Assembly: GCA_948144175.1 (NCBI GenBank)
Contig: CANXME010002064.1
Coordinates: 1 to 64,000, forward strand
Reading direction: 5' to 3'
Length of the DNA stretch: 64,000 bases
Source of the DNA: Closterium sp. NIES-65
Taxonomy: Eukaryota > Streptophyta > Zygnematophyceae > Desmidiales > Closteriaceae
Positions within the stretch are counted from its first letter, which is position 1, and the number at the start of each line of letters is the position of its first letter. The notes beneath the pieces are model-generated. The model had not been told where the DNA came from. It worked only from the letters and a program-made list of their open reading frames with translations, and did no database searches. The position numbers and the translations under genes were made by a program. Shown piece by piece: positions 22,701-33,000 of the stretch.

Positions 22701-25700
22701 ACACCCCCAAGCTCAGCACCCTCAAGCTCCACACCCCCAGGCTCCACACCCCCAGGTTCCACACCCCCAGGCTCCACACCCCCAGGCTCAGCACCCCCAG
22801 GCTCAGCACCCCCAGCAGGACGAGAGTCGACAGCTACCTCAACAGGCTCAACCGGGTCTACCTGAGACACACCTGAGGGAGCGGCACCCTGAGGGGGGAG
22901 GGGGTCTGCAACAGCAGCACCTGGCGCGAGGAAGAGAGGCGGGGGGGGGAGCGGGGCAGTGCGGTAGAGGAAGAGGCGGTAGTAGGGGACGGACTCGTCA
23001 AAAGTGACGTCCTGGGAGGGCAAGACTCGGCGCGAGGTGGCGTGGTAAAACTGCCAACCAGACGCGTCCGGGACAAAGCCGAGGAAGACGCAGGGAACAG
23101 CACGGGAGGAGAGCTTGTCCGCAGACGAATCGCGGACAAAAGCTCGAGACCCCCAGACCTGGAAACGCGACGCATCGCCAACCTCCCCCGTCCACAGCAG
23201 CGTGGGCGAGGTCTCCGGCAAGGAGACACGGGGCCAGAGGTTGAGCTGATGCGCAGCGTACCGGACCGCAAACGGCCACAGAAAGTGGGGGGCAGCCGCA
23301 TGGATCAAGGAGGTACGGGCGACCTCCATGACCAGGCCAATGCGGCGCTCCGCAACCCCATTCTGGTGTGGAGAAGCCGGAAGCGTGAACGACTGCTCAA
23401 TGCCGTGCTCAGCACAGTAGGCTGCCAAGAGGTCGGAGGAGAACTCACCACCTCTGTCAGAGTGCAAGCGCAGGACAGGAAAGTCCGAGTGAAAACGCTC
23501 GCTGAGCTGGAGACGGGCTCTGCGGATCCAAGGGATCAAGACATCAGGGACCTCACCCTTGGTGTGCAAGGGGAAGACCGAGGTGTAGCGCGAGTAGTCG
23601 TCAACAACTATCAGGAAGTACCTCTCCTGACCCTGACCACGGACGCGGGCTGGGCCCCACACGTCCATGTGGAGTGTCTGCAAGGGAGCAGTCGTCGGGG
23701 GGAACGAGGAGGAGTGAGGAGCGGCGCGCTGCCGTCCCTCGACACAGGGGAGACAGGTAGGAGCAGGCGAGGGTGGGAGGGCAGGAAGGACCCTGGGCAG
23801 GCCAGAGACAAGGTACCGGGAGTGCATGGCACGAAGCCGCTGCACAGACGGGTGGCCAAGGCGGTGGTGCCAGAGGACAGTCTCGTGTGCCAAAGAGCGA
23901 CACGAGCAGGGGGCGGACAGCTGACCTGACGCGGACGCGGACGCAGTCGCAGCAACCTGAGGGGACTCAGTAGTCAGTGTGTACAGGTCCGACCCCGGCT
24001 GCCGAGTGAAGGTAGCCAAGTGACGGCCCGTACGAGCACACGTGCAGTGTGTCACGCGCTCGTAGGCAGGGGTGAACTGGTGAACACCCCCGTCCTGGAG
24101 TGCACATCCTGCCACCAAGTTCGTAGAGAACGAGGGGAGGTGGAGACCTGACAGTGTGCCCGACGGGACCGCAGGGCAGGGAAGGACAGTGGAAGAGGTC
24201 GCAATGACCGGACCCCCAGAGGGGTCAGCAAGGGAGACAGCAACTGGCCGAGCAAGCGGCTCAAGGGCAGTGCGGTCACGAAAGAAGCAGCGAGAAGCAC
24301 CTGAGTCCAGTGTGAAGGTGTGCAGTGCGGCAGTCGACGCAGTACCAAGGGGGGGAGACACACGAGCACCTAGAGCAGCAGCCTCACCAGCACCTGGGGT
24401 AGCCGACACGCGAGTACATGGAGCGGCAGACGCACTGGCCCTAATGCCCGGGTCGGGCGGCACACACAAGTACTCAGCACCCTCTCCACTAGTAGACATC
24501 ACATACATGGCAGATAGAATAGCATCAAAGTCTAGAGCATAGATATCAATCCCCTTCTTCAGGAGATCAAGCCAGCGGGGCAGCTCAGTGGCGTGAGGGA
24601 ACTGAACATGCCAAGCGTCGTCGAGACGAGAGAAGCAGCGCTGTGTGGCGTGCGGTCGTCCACACTGCTGACCAGTGCGGTCACCAGTGCGAATGACGTA
24701 CGTGCAGCTAAGACCACCCCCACCCCCGTGCTGAGAGTACCACTCACGGACCTCCTGGGGCGAGGGAGTGTGCTGCTGGCCCTGGCCACCGCCAGTGCCT
24801 CCACGGCCACCACCACCGCTGCCACCTCCTCGACCACCCCAACCCCTGCCGCCGCCTCGTCCACCGCCACCCCAACCGCCGCCTCCCCTCCTGCCACCTC
24901 CCCCGCTGCTGCCGCCACCACCCCCACCGCTACCACTCGCCCCTCCAGCCGAGCCACCACCCCCACTGCCTCCACCGCCCCCACCGCCGCCTCCCCCGCC
25001 GTCACCGCCACCACCCTTGCCCCCTTTGCCCTTGCCGCTGCGGCGTCCGCTCGAGGCAGACGCAGCACCGACCTTCTCAGCACCAAGAAGGTCGACAGCA
25101 GCAGCAGAGGCGACAGAGGGAAGGAGGGGGGAAGGAGAACACCCCTCAAAGAATGGGGTACGGGGGTCGCCACGAGAGGCACCTACAGCGACTATGCTAG
25201 TCTCAGCTGCAAGTAGCTCCTTCTCGAGGAGGGCAATGGTGAGCTCAGTGGGGCAACGAGCTAGGAAGTGGTCCCTGACAGCACGCAGTGTGTCAGGGAG
25301 GCGGGTGACTAGGTGGTAGAGAGTGAGCCAGAGTGGAGGGGGGTGCGTGGCAAGGAACTCAGCAGGCATGGCGGCACGGAAGCGGGCCTCACTAGTACGG
25401 AGGTGCGTGATGAGGTCAGCGACTGTGTGAAAGGAGGCCAGGTCGGGAAACAGGTAGGGGAGGGAGAGACGGCCTAGTGCGGCAGAGGCAGGTGAGGAGT
25501 AGCGAGCAACTACAGCTGTGTACAGTGCCTGTGCAGTCTTGTGCTGACCAAATTGCTCGCGTTCGTCTATCGGCAGGGAGTTGCGAATGGCAAAGCGAGC
25601 GTGGGCATCACGAGTCTGCCACTGCGAGCGAGCAGTGCTGTCAGCAGTAGCAGCAGGGGCAGTGACATGGCCTAGGGCGTGATCGTACAGTGAGATGTCA

Positions 25701-25757
25701 TCCTTGGCTGTGAGCTGTAGGTAGAGGTGCAGGTCATCGAGCCAGGCGGACCAGTCG
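19729..25757 (-). pseudogene. Copia gag-pol remnant (element D)
   Basis: Open for about 1600 codons from Gag into reverse transcriptase (about 25757 down to 20942). Parts are Gag helical domain, short Gly-rich tract (about 24780-25030), zinc knuckle C-x13-C-x3-H-x4-C, protease with Asp-Ser-Gly, GAG-pre-integrase, and integrase with Asp/Asp/Glu. A linker of repeated Ala-Glu-Asp-Pro-Gly-Val-Gly units and the RT start follow. RT with Tyr-Val-Asp-Asp and RNase H continue to the stop at 19729. The frame stays open some 200 codons upstream of the recognisable Gag, into unrelated-looking GC-rich sequence. About three breaks in all. Confidence 0.85.
22040..22410 (-). repeat. 33-bp minisatellite in copia D linker
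   Basis: About eleven in-frame copies of a 33-bp unit containing TCCAACGCCCGGGTCCTCAG on the plus strand. They encode an 11-residue unit of the type Ala-Glu-Asp-Pro-Gly-Val-Gly-Ala-Ala-Ala-Gly in the region between integrase and reverse transcriptase. Confidence 0.9.
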
Positions 25758-26981
25758 GAAACGGCTCCGATTGGCCGGATCCGTCTCGGTGCGCCGGGGT
25801 TCGGCCCTCGCCCTCGGATTGGAGAGCGAGGGGTTTTGCGAGGGGTTTCGCGAGCCAGGGCTGGGCCCGGGGGGGGGCCCGGGGTTGGGACCACGCTGCG
25901 TGGCGCTGGCGTGGCCCGGGATCGGCGCGGGACCACCCCGCCAGCCTGCTCCACCGCCCGGATCTCGCTAGGGACCTGCATGCGGGCGGGGGACTCCCTC
26001 TCGCGTGCCAATTCCCAGCTGGGGGTCGCGACACACCGGGCATCCGCGTGCGGCCCTGGTGGAAACGGGTTCCCACCAGGAGGGGGCCCTGGTGGGAACC
26101 GGCCCATCAGGGCCCGGATGGACTGCTCTGCTCCTCGGCCTCTGCTGGCGAAAACTGCCGTTCTGTATGGGCCGTCCGTCGTACTGAACACAGTTCGTCT
26201 TGTTCCAAAAGTCGCTGTTCCGTTACAGTTCGTCATAAGTTCGGTGGAAAAGTTGACACGTTTGTTCTTTATGCGATAAACGTTTTGCTTAGTAATAAGT
26301 AACACCCTAAGAGACGGGAGATGATGAAGGTTCTCAACTTCTTCACTCTCGTTTTGTTTTGTGACATCCGTGCTTAAATCTTCCAGTGGCATGGGGATTG
26401 GTCTGTGATGACCTCGTGACGACCGGTGATATATGCCAGAATATATGACGAACTGTGAACAAACACGGACTTTTTGTGATTCTCACTTTTTGCTGGCATG
26501 ACCTCTCCAAGGAAAACCTCACTTGCAGCATTACCATGCGGTGCTGCACACCACCACAGACCAAACTCTCAGGGGGTGTCCAGCTCGTACATTTACTGCT
26601 CGTAAACCCCATCAGTTACCACATTTTTTGTAGTAACCCTATATTGAACGTGTCCAGCGGACACAATCAGCTTTCGTTCACAAGACGGCACGCCCCCTGC
26701 ACGTACCTAGAGTCGTCTGACTCACGTACTCGAATCAGCAGGGACGCGAACAAGGGTACAGCACCGCGTCCTGGCCACTACAGTTCGTGCCCCTTGTATC
26801 GCTTGCACGATTTCGTCAGTGGTTCGCTCTACTCGCCAACGCCCCCTGCGCCTGCACAAAAATTTTCAAGCTATGATTGTCGAGGGAACTGTTACCTCGT
26901 TTTCAACGTGGTCAGAGCATTGCTGATTCGTGTGGCGGGAAATATGTCCGCGCTTCTGAAATTACAGGATGGTTGGACTCC
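25758..26981. other. Unassigned stretch between copia D and the Ty3/gypsy element
   Basis: 25758-26180 is GC-rich (CCCGGG runs, and an inverted pair GGTGGAAACGGG / GGTGGGAACC near 26060-26100). Its minus strand is open in continuation of the element D frame up to about 26392. 26180-26981 is of ordinary composition without a supported gene. 26977-26981 (ACTCC) is the left target-site copy of the gypsy insertion. The sequence before the gypsy element should continue at 40397. Confidence 0.5.
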
Positions 26982-27383
26982 TGTGAGAGGACGTCCCCGT
27001 TATAATATTTTCTCACTATTATATTTTTCCGTTATCCTATTCTCCCTTTTCTCCTCTTTATTTTGGTCTTTATCTCATCTCAATCGGCCTACTATTCTAT
27101 TTTCTAGAGCCTTCTATTTATTTCTCTTATTTCCTACTTTTCCCACCGACATACCTATTATACGGCACCGACAGCGCCGACAGTGGTGTATACGGTGTAA
27201 TCTGGGCGTAATCCCAAGTGCCAATAGACTTGCGTGCTTATGCGCACTTGTGATTGTAGTATCGGGAAGGGTGTGTTCCCGAAGCTTCGTTTTATCTCGT
27301 TTATCCTTGTACTTTCCGAGTATAAATAGGCCTTGTATTCAGTTTTAGTGACAAGTTTCGATTGAGAATTTGATCCTGTGACA
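26982..27383 (+). repeat. 5' LTR of Ty3/gypsy
   Basis: 402 bp, TGTGAGAGGACG ... CCTGTGACA, with a pyrimidine-rich U3 part and a TATAAATA box at 27321-27328, about 60 bp before the LTR end. It is the likely promoter of the element. Confidence 0.93.
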
Positions 27384-27385
27384 CT

Positions 27386-27399
27386 TGGTAATCAGAGCC
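27386..27399 (+). other. Primer binding site of Ty3/gypsy
   Basis: TGGTAATCAGAGCC two bases after the LTR. It resembles the initiator-Met-tRNA complement with one extra A. Confidence 0.6.
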
Positions 27400-27547
27400 G
27401 TTCTCACTCGACAACTCTCGGCTAAGCAGCGGTCGCGGAAAAAATCGCCTCGAAAAACCGCCGGGGGCGACCAATTCGACGCCGATTTCTGGTAAGTACC
27501 AGTTCCGCGCTTTTCGAATTAACCCCCTCGCGTGGTTTTTGAACAGG

Positions 27548-28453
27548 ATGGGTTCGCCGGCGACCAACGACGTTACGCAGCAGCTCTTCGCGCAAATCGC
27601 CAAGATGGAAGCGGAGATGCGAGCGACGACTGAACGGTCGCGATTGGAGAACGAGCAGATGCGAAACGAACTGCAGCGCGTTACGCGGCTCCTCTCGACC
27701 ATGAACATTCCTGCTTCGACGACTTCGCAGCAGTCGCAGCGTCAGTTCGAGGTTCCGAAACTTCGCTCGCCGGAATCGTTCGACCCTAGCGATCGAAAAT
27801 CCGACGTCAGGCGGTGGCTCGCGACGATGGAAATTTATTTCGCGGCGATCGGATGGACGACGACGGAGTACGACGGCGAGAAAATTCGTCTCGCGACAAC
27901 GTTGATGCGCGGTCCAGCTCTCGAGTGGCTCGGAAGCAACAGTAACATTTTCCAGGGCGAAGCCACGTGGCAGCAGTTCCGGGCAGACCTTCTCAAACGT
28001 TTTGAGCCGATTAATTCCACTTATATTGCGCGCGAAAAATTACATCACCATAGGCAATACGGGAGTGTCGCGCAATACACGCAGCAGATGGAGGAATTTT
28101 ATAATCGCATTCCCGACATTACCGAGGGCGAAAAAATTCAGTCCTACATCGCGGGGCTGAAAACTGACATTCGGCGCCAGGTTGCAGCAGCGAATTGCAG
28201 CAGCTACAGCGAAATCGTATCGGCCGCGGAGCGTTTTGACTTGGTCAACTCCGGGACACGACGACCCCACGTCGTCGGATCACGACAAGGGGATCGCTCG
28301 GCTTCAACCACGTTCGCCGACCCCATAGAAGTCGACAAATTCGACGCGAGTTCACGTCCTGCAAAAAACAAAACACTTTGCGAATTTTGCGGCGGAAACG
28401 GACATCGCATTGTCGACTGTTTTCACATGAAATCAGCACGTGCGGCATTCTGA
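27548..28453 (+). CDS. gag: Ty3/gypsy Gag
   Basis: Structural protein of the chromovirus, about 301 residues. The ATG at 27548 is chosen because a frame extension upstream lacks a normal start. The N-terminal 45 residues form a helical, Glu/Arg-rich region. Residues about 60-225 match the retrotransposon Gag domain (for example Trp-Leu-Ala-Thr-Met-Glu, Glu-Trp-Leu, and the Phe-x-Pro-Ile segment). A standard zinc knuckle C-x2-C-x4-H-x4-C (Cys-Glu-Phe-Cys ... Asp-Cys) lies near the C-terminus. Its stop precedes a Lys/Glu-rich stretch that leads to the copia E insertion. Gag and pol are separate frames here. Confidence 0.9.
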   Translation: MGSPATNDVTQQLFAQIAKMEAEMRATTERSRLENEQMRNELQRVTRLLSTMNIPASTTSQQSQRQFEVPKLRSPESFDPSDRKSDVRRWLATMEIYFAAIGWTTTEYDGEKIRLATTLMRGPALEWLGSNSNIFQGEATWQQFRADLLKRFEPINSTYIAREKLHHHRQYGSVAQYTQQMEEFYNRIPDITEGEKIQSYIAGLKTDIRRQVAAANCSSYSEIVSAAERFDLVNSGTRRPHVVGSRQGDRSASTTFADPIEVDKFDASSRPAKNKTLCEFCGGNGHRIVDCFHMKSARAAF

Positions 28454-29012
28454 GCTCGTGGGAGTGGCGAAACTAAAGACAAAAAGTCAAAAAACGGATC
28501 TCGCCAGTGATTGCGGATCGTGCTGGCGAGAAAAAACAGATCCGAAAGCGTCAGCGCAATCTGGACCGAATCGAAATTGAAGGACAGCATTGGGCGCGAG
28601 ATTTGGAGAATCAAGGGCGAAATCCAAAGCCCCTTGACCGAAATTTGTCAGAGGAATTCGCCGAGGAAAAGAAAACCTCCGCGAAAACAGACTCGACCAA
28701 GTCGGGAACTCTCCAATTCGACCCCGGAAAAAAACAGAATTCGTTAAAGTTATCTTTCAAAGATGCTTTAATGAAGACTGGCGATTTTCGCGGGTCCGGA
28801 GCCATAAACAAATTCCGGGAAGAACTCCAGAGGAAGCAAACAATTAAAGAAGTGGTACCGGTGCCTACGGAGCTGGGGAAAAAATTAAGGAGTGTGGAAA
28901 GGAGTAGACCTTTTCACGGCGTCAACGTCCTCTCCCGGAACCAGCCCAAGACGACTCTCCACTCCCCAGGGAAGAAGTCTATGGAGCTGAAGCAGCTGAA
29001 GAGGCAGCTGGG

Positions 29013-29145
29013 TGTCAGAACATTATAGCTTACTTATTTGTGTAGGCTATAGTGGGGTATCCCATAGGGGGTACAACCCAATTAGGGTTTCATATTTGTA
29101 CTCACTTCATTCATAGTTCATCCATTCTCGTTCTTTGATTTCACA
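29013..29145 (+). repeat. 5' LTR of copia E
   Basis: 133 bp, TGTCAGAACA ... GATTTCACA, apparently identical to 36270-36402. Confidence 0.95.
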
Positions 29146-29160
29146 TGGAATCAGAGCAGG
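29146..29160 (+). other. Primer binding site of copia E
   Basis: TGGAATCAGAGCAGG directly follows the LTR. It resembles the initiator-Met-tRNA complement TGGTATCAGAGC with one difference. Confidence 0.8.
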
Positions 29161-29196
29161 TTCCCTCCTAGGGACTGCTTCTAGGGCCCACCGAAC

Positions 29197-29212
29197 CGCG
29201 CCCCGAGGCGCG
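29197..29212 (+). other. Leader hairpin of copia E followed by T-run
   Basis: CGCGCC and GGCGCG form a 6-bp stem with loop CCGA, followed by eight T. It lies at the same place as the longer palindromes in F (50781-50800) and G (57400-57419). Confidence 0.65.
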
Positions 29213-29219
29213 TTTTTTT

Positions 29220-29995
29220 TAGCGACCCGTCGTGTCGCCCCTAGCGGCCCGTTGCGCCGCCCTTCCCCTAGCGGCTCCGCCGCCCTTCCCTAGCGGCCCC
29301 GCCGCCCTTCGATCGCGGCCCCGCCGCCCTCTGCTACGCGGCCCCGCCGCCCTCTGCTACGCGGCCCCGCCGCCCTCTGCTACGCGGCCCCGCCGCCCTC
29401 TGCTACGCGGCCCCGCCGCCCTCTGCTACGCGGCCCCGCCGCCCTCTGCTACGCGGCCCCGCCGCCCTCTTCTACGCGGCCCCGCCGCCCTCTGCTACGC
29501 GGCCCCGCCGCCCTCCACTACGCGGCTCTGCCGCCCTCTGCAACGCGGCCCCGCCGCCCTTCGATCGCGGCCCCGCCGCCCTCTGCCACGCGGCCTCGCC
29601 GCCCTCTGCTACGCGGCCCCGCCGCCCTCTGCTACGCGGCCCCGCCGCCCTCTTCGGTCGCGGCCCCGCCGCCCTTCGATCGCGGCCCCGCCGCCCTCTG
29701 CTACGCGGCCCCGCCACCCTCTGCTACGCGGCACCGCCGCCCTCTGCTACGCGGCCCCGCCGAGCCGCCCAGCAGCAGCCGAACCGCCCACCTGCCGCCG
29801 AGCCGCCGCCACCTACGCCGCCGCCGAGCCGCCGCCGCCTGAGCCGCCGCCCGAGCCACCTGAGCCGCCGCCCGAGCCGCCGCCGAGCCGCCGCTGAGCT
29901 GCAGCCGAGCCGCCGCCCGAGCCGCCCGAGCCGCCCGAGCCGCCCGAGCCGCCCGAGCCGCCCGAGCCGCCCGAGCCGCCTGAGGAGCCGTGCTG
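29220..29995 (+). repeat. GC-rich minisatellite leader of copia E
   Basis: About 18 copies of a 23-bp unit (CCCTCTGCTACGCGG then CCCCGCCG) over about 29328-29760. A 9-bp GAGCCGCCC array follows, most regular at about 29900-29985, ending shortly before gag. Frames on both strands here are composition artefacts. Confidence 0.9.
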
Positions 29996-30069
29996 CTGTT
30001 CCTGAGCTGTGTTCCTCTGCTGCTGACCTACCCGACTCTCCCAGCCCGGTGAGACTTTCAGCTGCTGCC

Positions 30070-33000
30070 ATGGCCACCCCCAATGTTCTTACTTTTGACG
30101 CTGAGGGGAGGGCCATTGACTTTGCCGTCTGGATTGAAGACCTGCAGCTGTACTTGCTGTGTGATGCGATAGATGACGTCTCTCTCTTTGACTTTGTCTC
30201 TGGCGCTGTCCCTGCCCCTCCTGCTGATGCTGACTCTGCCGTTCGCTCCAAGTGGGCGACCCGCGATGCTGCTGCACGTCTTGCTGTGCGTCGCCACCTC
30301 CCTTCCTCTGAGCGTGCCCACTTTAGTCAGTGCAAGACCGCTCAGGCCTTGTACGACGCTGTAGTTGCACGCTACTCCTCCCCTTCCTCCGCTACCCTTA
30401 GCCGCCTCATGCTACCGTTTCTCTTCCCTGACCTCGCTTCCTTTCCCACTGCCGCTGACCTCGTTACCCACCTCCGTGCTAGTGACACCCGCTACCGCGC
30501 TGCCCTTCCTGCTGAGTTCCGCGCTGTGAACCCTCCTCCCATGTACATCACTCTCTACTTTCTCGTCACCCGTCTCCCTGAGTCCCTTCGTGTCGTTAGG
30601 GACCAGTTTCTCTCTGTCTGTCCCACCACTCTCACTGTCGACCTCCTTGAGGAGTCCCTGCTAGCGGCTGAGAAGAGTATTGTCGCTGTAGGGGCCTCTC
30701 GGGGTGACCCTCGCACCCCCATCTTTGAGGGGTGTGGTCCTTCCCCCCTGCTGCCCTCTGTCGCCTCTGCCGCTGCGGCCGACCTCACTGGTTTTGAGTC
30801 GGTCGGCGCGGCGTCTGCCCCCAGCGGCAGACGCCGCTCTGGCAAGGGCAAGGGGGGCAAGGGAGCGGGTGGAGCTAGAGGGGGCGGTGGAGGAGGCGGT
30901 GGGGGTGGCGGGGGGAGTGGGGGTGGCGGTGGGGGTGGTGGCGGGAGTGGAGGTACTGGTGGCGGCGGTGGAGGCGGAGGTGGCGGCGGAGGTGGTAGCG
31001 GAGGAGGCGGTGGGAGCGGTGGGAGCGACGGTCCTGGTGGGGGAGGTGGCGGTGGAGACGGGGGTGGCGGTGGAGGCGGGGGTGGCGGTGGAGGCGGGGG
31101 TCGGAGTGGCTCGTCCCAGCGGAGCAGCTCTGGGGGTGGTCAGCGCCAGCAACAGCAGCAGCAGCAGCCGCAGCAGCAGCCACAGCAGCAGCAGCGCTCT
31201 CGCACCGTCCCCGCCCCTCAGCAGCTCCGTGAGTGGTACTTGCAGCGTCAGCGTGGTGGTGCGCTTGGTCCCTGCCCCTACGTTCTTCGCACCGGTGACC
31301 GTGCAGGGGAGAGGTGTGGAGGCGCCCACACAGCCCGCCGCTGCTTTGGCCGCCTGACCGACGCCTGGCGTCAGCAGTTTCCGGAGGCCGCTGAGATCCC
31401 CCGCTGGGGGGAGCTGTCTAGGGCTGGTGTAGCTATTTATGATCTTGATTTTGATGCTATTCTCTCTGCTATGTATGCTGTGGTTAGTGATGAGGATGAC
31501 TGTTACCGGTGTTTCCCGCCCGACCCGGGCATTGGTACTGCCGCGTCAGGTACTAGTGAGGCTGCTGCTCTAGGTGCCAGTGCGTCTGTGCTCTCAGGTG
31601 CTGGTGAGTCTGCCCTCTCAGGTACTGTGTCGGCTTCGGCCTCTCACACCTTCACCCTTGACTATGGAGCGTCTCGCTCCTTCTTTAGGGACCGCACCAC
31701 TCTCACGCCGCTGAGTCGGCCGGTTGCGGTGTCCCTGGCTGACCCCTCTGGGGGGCCTGTCCTGTCTCGCTTCTCCACTGTCCTCCCGTGTCCGGCGGCC
31801 CCCTCTGGCACCCTGACTGGTCTCTACCTCCCCTCGTTCTCGACGAACTTGGTGAGTGGTGCTGACCTCCAGGATGCGGGTGTCCACCAGTTCACCCCTG
31901 CTCGTCAGCGGGTGACTCACTGCACGGAGGCGGATACAGGTCGCCACCTGGCTACGTTTACACGTCGGCCAGGGTCGAGCCTGTACACACTGACCACTGC
32001 TTCTCCTCCAGGTGCTGAGTCTGGTAGGGTCCCTTCGTCTGGTCAGGTGTTTGCTGCAGCGTCCAGGTCTGGTCCTGAGTCTGCCCCCTGCTCGTGTCGT
32101 CGTCTGTCTCACGAGACCCTCCTTTGGCACCACCGCCTTGGCCACCCCTCTCTGCCTCGGCTCAGAGGCATGGCCTCGCGAGTCCTTGTGTCTGGTCTTC
32201 CCCGGTCTCTCCCTCCCCTTCCTCCGGGCCCTGGCCCTACCTGTGTCCCCTGTGTCGAGGGGCGCCAGCGTGCTGCCCCTCACTCCTCCCAGTTTCCTCC
32301 GACAGAGGCCCCGTTGCAGACGCTTCACATGGACGTGTGGGGCCCAGCCCGCGTCCGTGGACAGGGTCAGGAGCGCTACTTCCTGCTGGTTGTTGACGAC
32401 TACTCGCGTTACACCACAGTCTTCCCCTTGCGCAGCAAGGGTGAGGTCACTGAGGTGTTGATCGACTGGATCCGCGCAGCTCGTCTCCAGCTTCGGAGGA
32501 GCTTTGGCTCTGACTTCCCTGTTTTGCGTCTGCACTCGGACAGAGGCGGAGAGTTCTCCTCTGGCCTCCTGAGTGCCTACTGTCGTGCGCGAGGCATCCG
32601 TCAGACCTTCACGCTTCCGGACTCACCACAGCAGAATGGGATTGCTGAGCGCCGCATTGGCATGGTCATGGACGTCGCTCGTACGTCCATGATGCATGCG
32701 GCTGCTCCCCATTTTCTGTGGCCGTTTGCGGTCAGGTACGCTGCGCACCAGATCAACCTCCACCCCAGGGTCTCTCGACCGGAGACCTCCCCAGCCCTGC
32801 TGTGGACGGGGAAGGTTGGCGATGCGTCGGCGTTCCGGGTCTGGGGATCTCGGGCGTTTGTTCGCGACCTGTCTGCGGACAAGCTGTCCCCTCGTGCTTC
32901 TCCCTGCGTCTTCCTGGGGTTCCCCCCCGACGCCCCTGGGTGGCAGTTTTACCACCCCACCTCTCGACGTGTTCTGTCCTCCCAGGACGTCACGTTCGAC

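Larger units (their letters stand above)
19364..25757 (-). mobile_element. Ty1/copia element D, divergent subfamily, broken
   Basis: Minus-strand copia inserted into element C. 3' LTR 19364-19495, polypurine tract hairpin, RNase H and RT (about 19729-20940), then integrase, protease and Gag up to about 25757. Homology to the other copia Gags begins at the Trp-Leu-Asp-Asp-Leu segment. No 5' LTR, primer site or GC-rich leader follows on the right, so that end is lost or replaced. It differs from A, B, E, F and G in Gag and linker, including a 33-bp linker repeat. About three breaks. The left target-site copy would be GTACC (19359-19363), with no right partner. Confidence 0.87.

Noticed and set aside
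25680-25760. Host gene fused to copia D, read from the very long minus-strand frame
   Set aside because: The downstream part is plainly copia gag-pol and the upstream part has no recognisable domain or start. An accidental open frame or a variant Gag start is simpler.
28507-29028. Lys/Glu-rich frame between gypsy gag and copia E as a separate gene
   Set aside because: It lies inside the Ty3/gypsy element between gag and pol and runs into the copia E LTR. Treated as part of that element.
29232-29897. Long Pro/Arg-rich frames on both strands of the copia leaders (also 4498-5588, 12443-12838, 14555-15355, 57896-58659)
   Set aside because: Stop-free only because the GC-rich tandem repeats lack stop codons in several frames at once. 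No domain, and they differ in every element.
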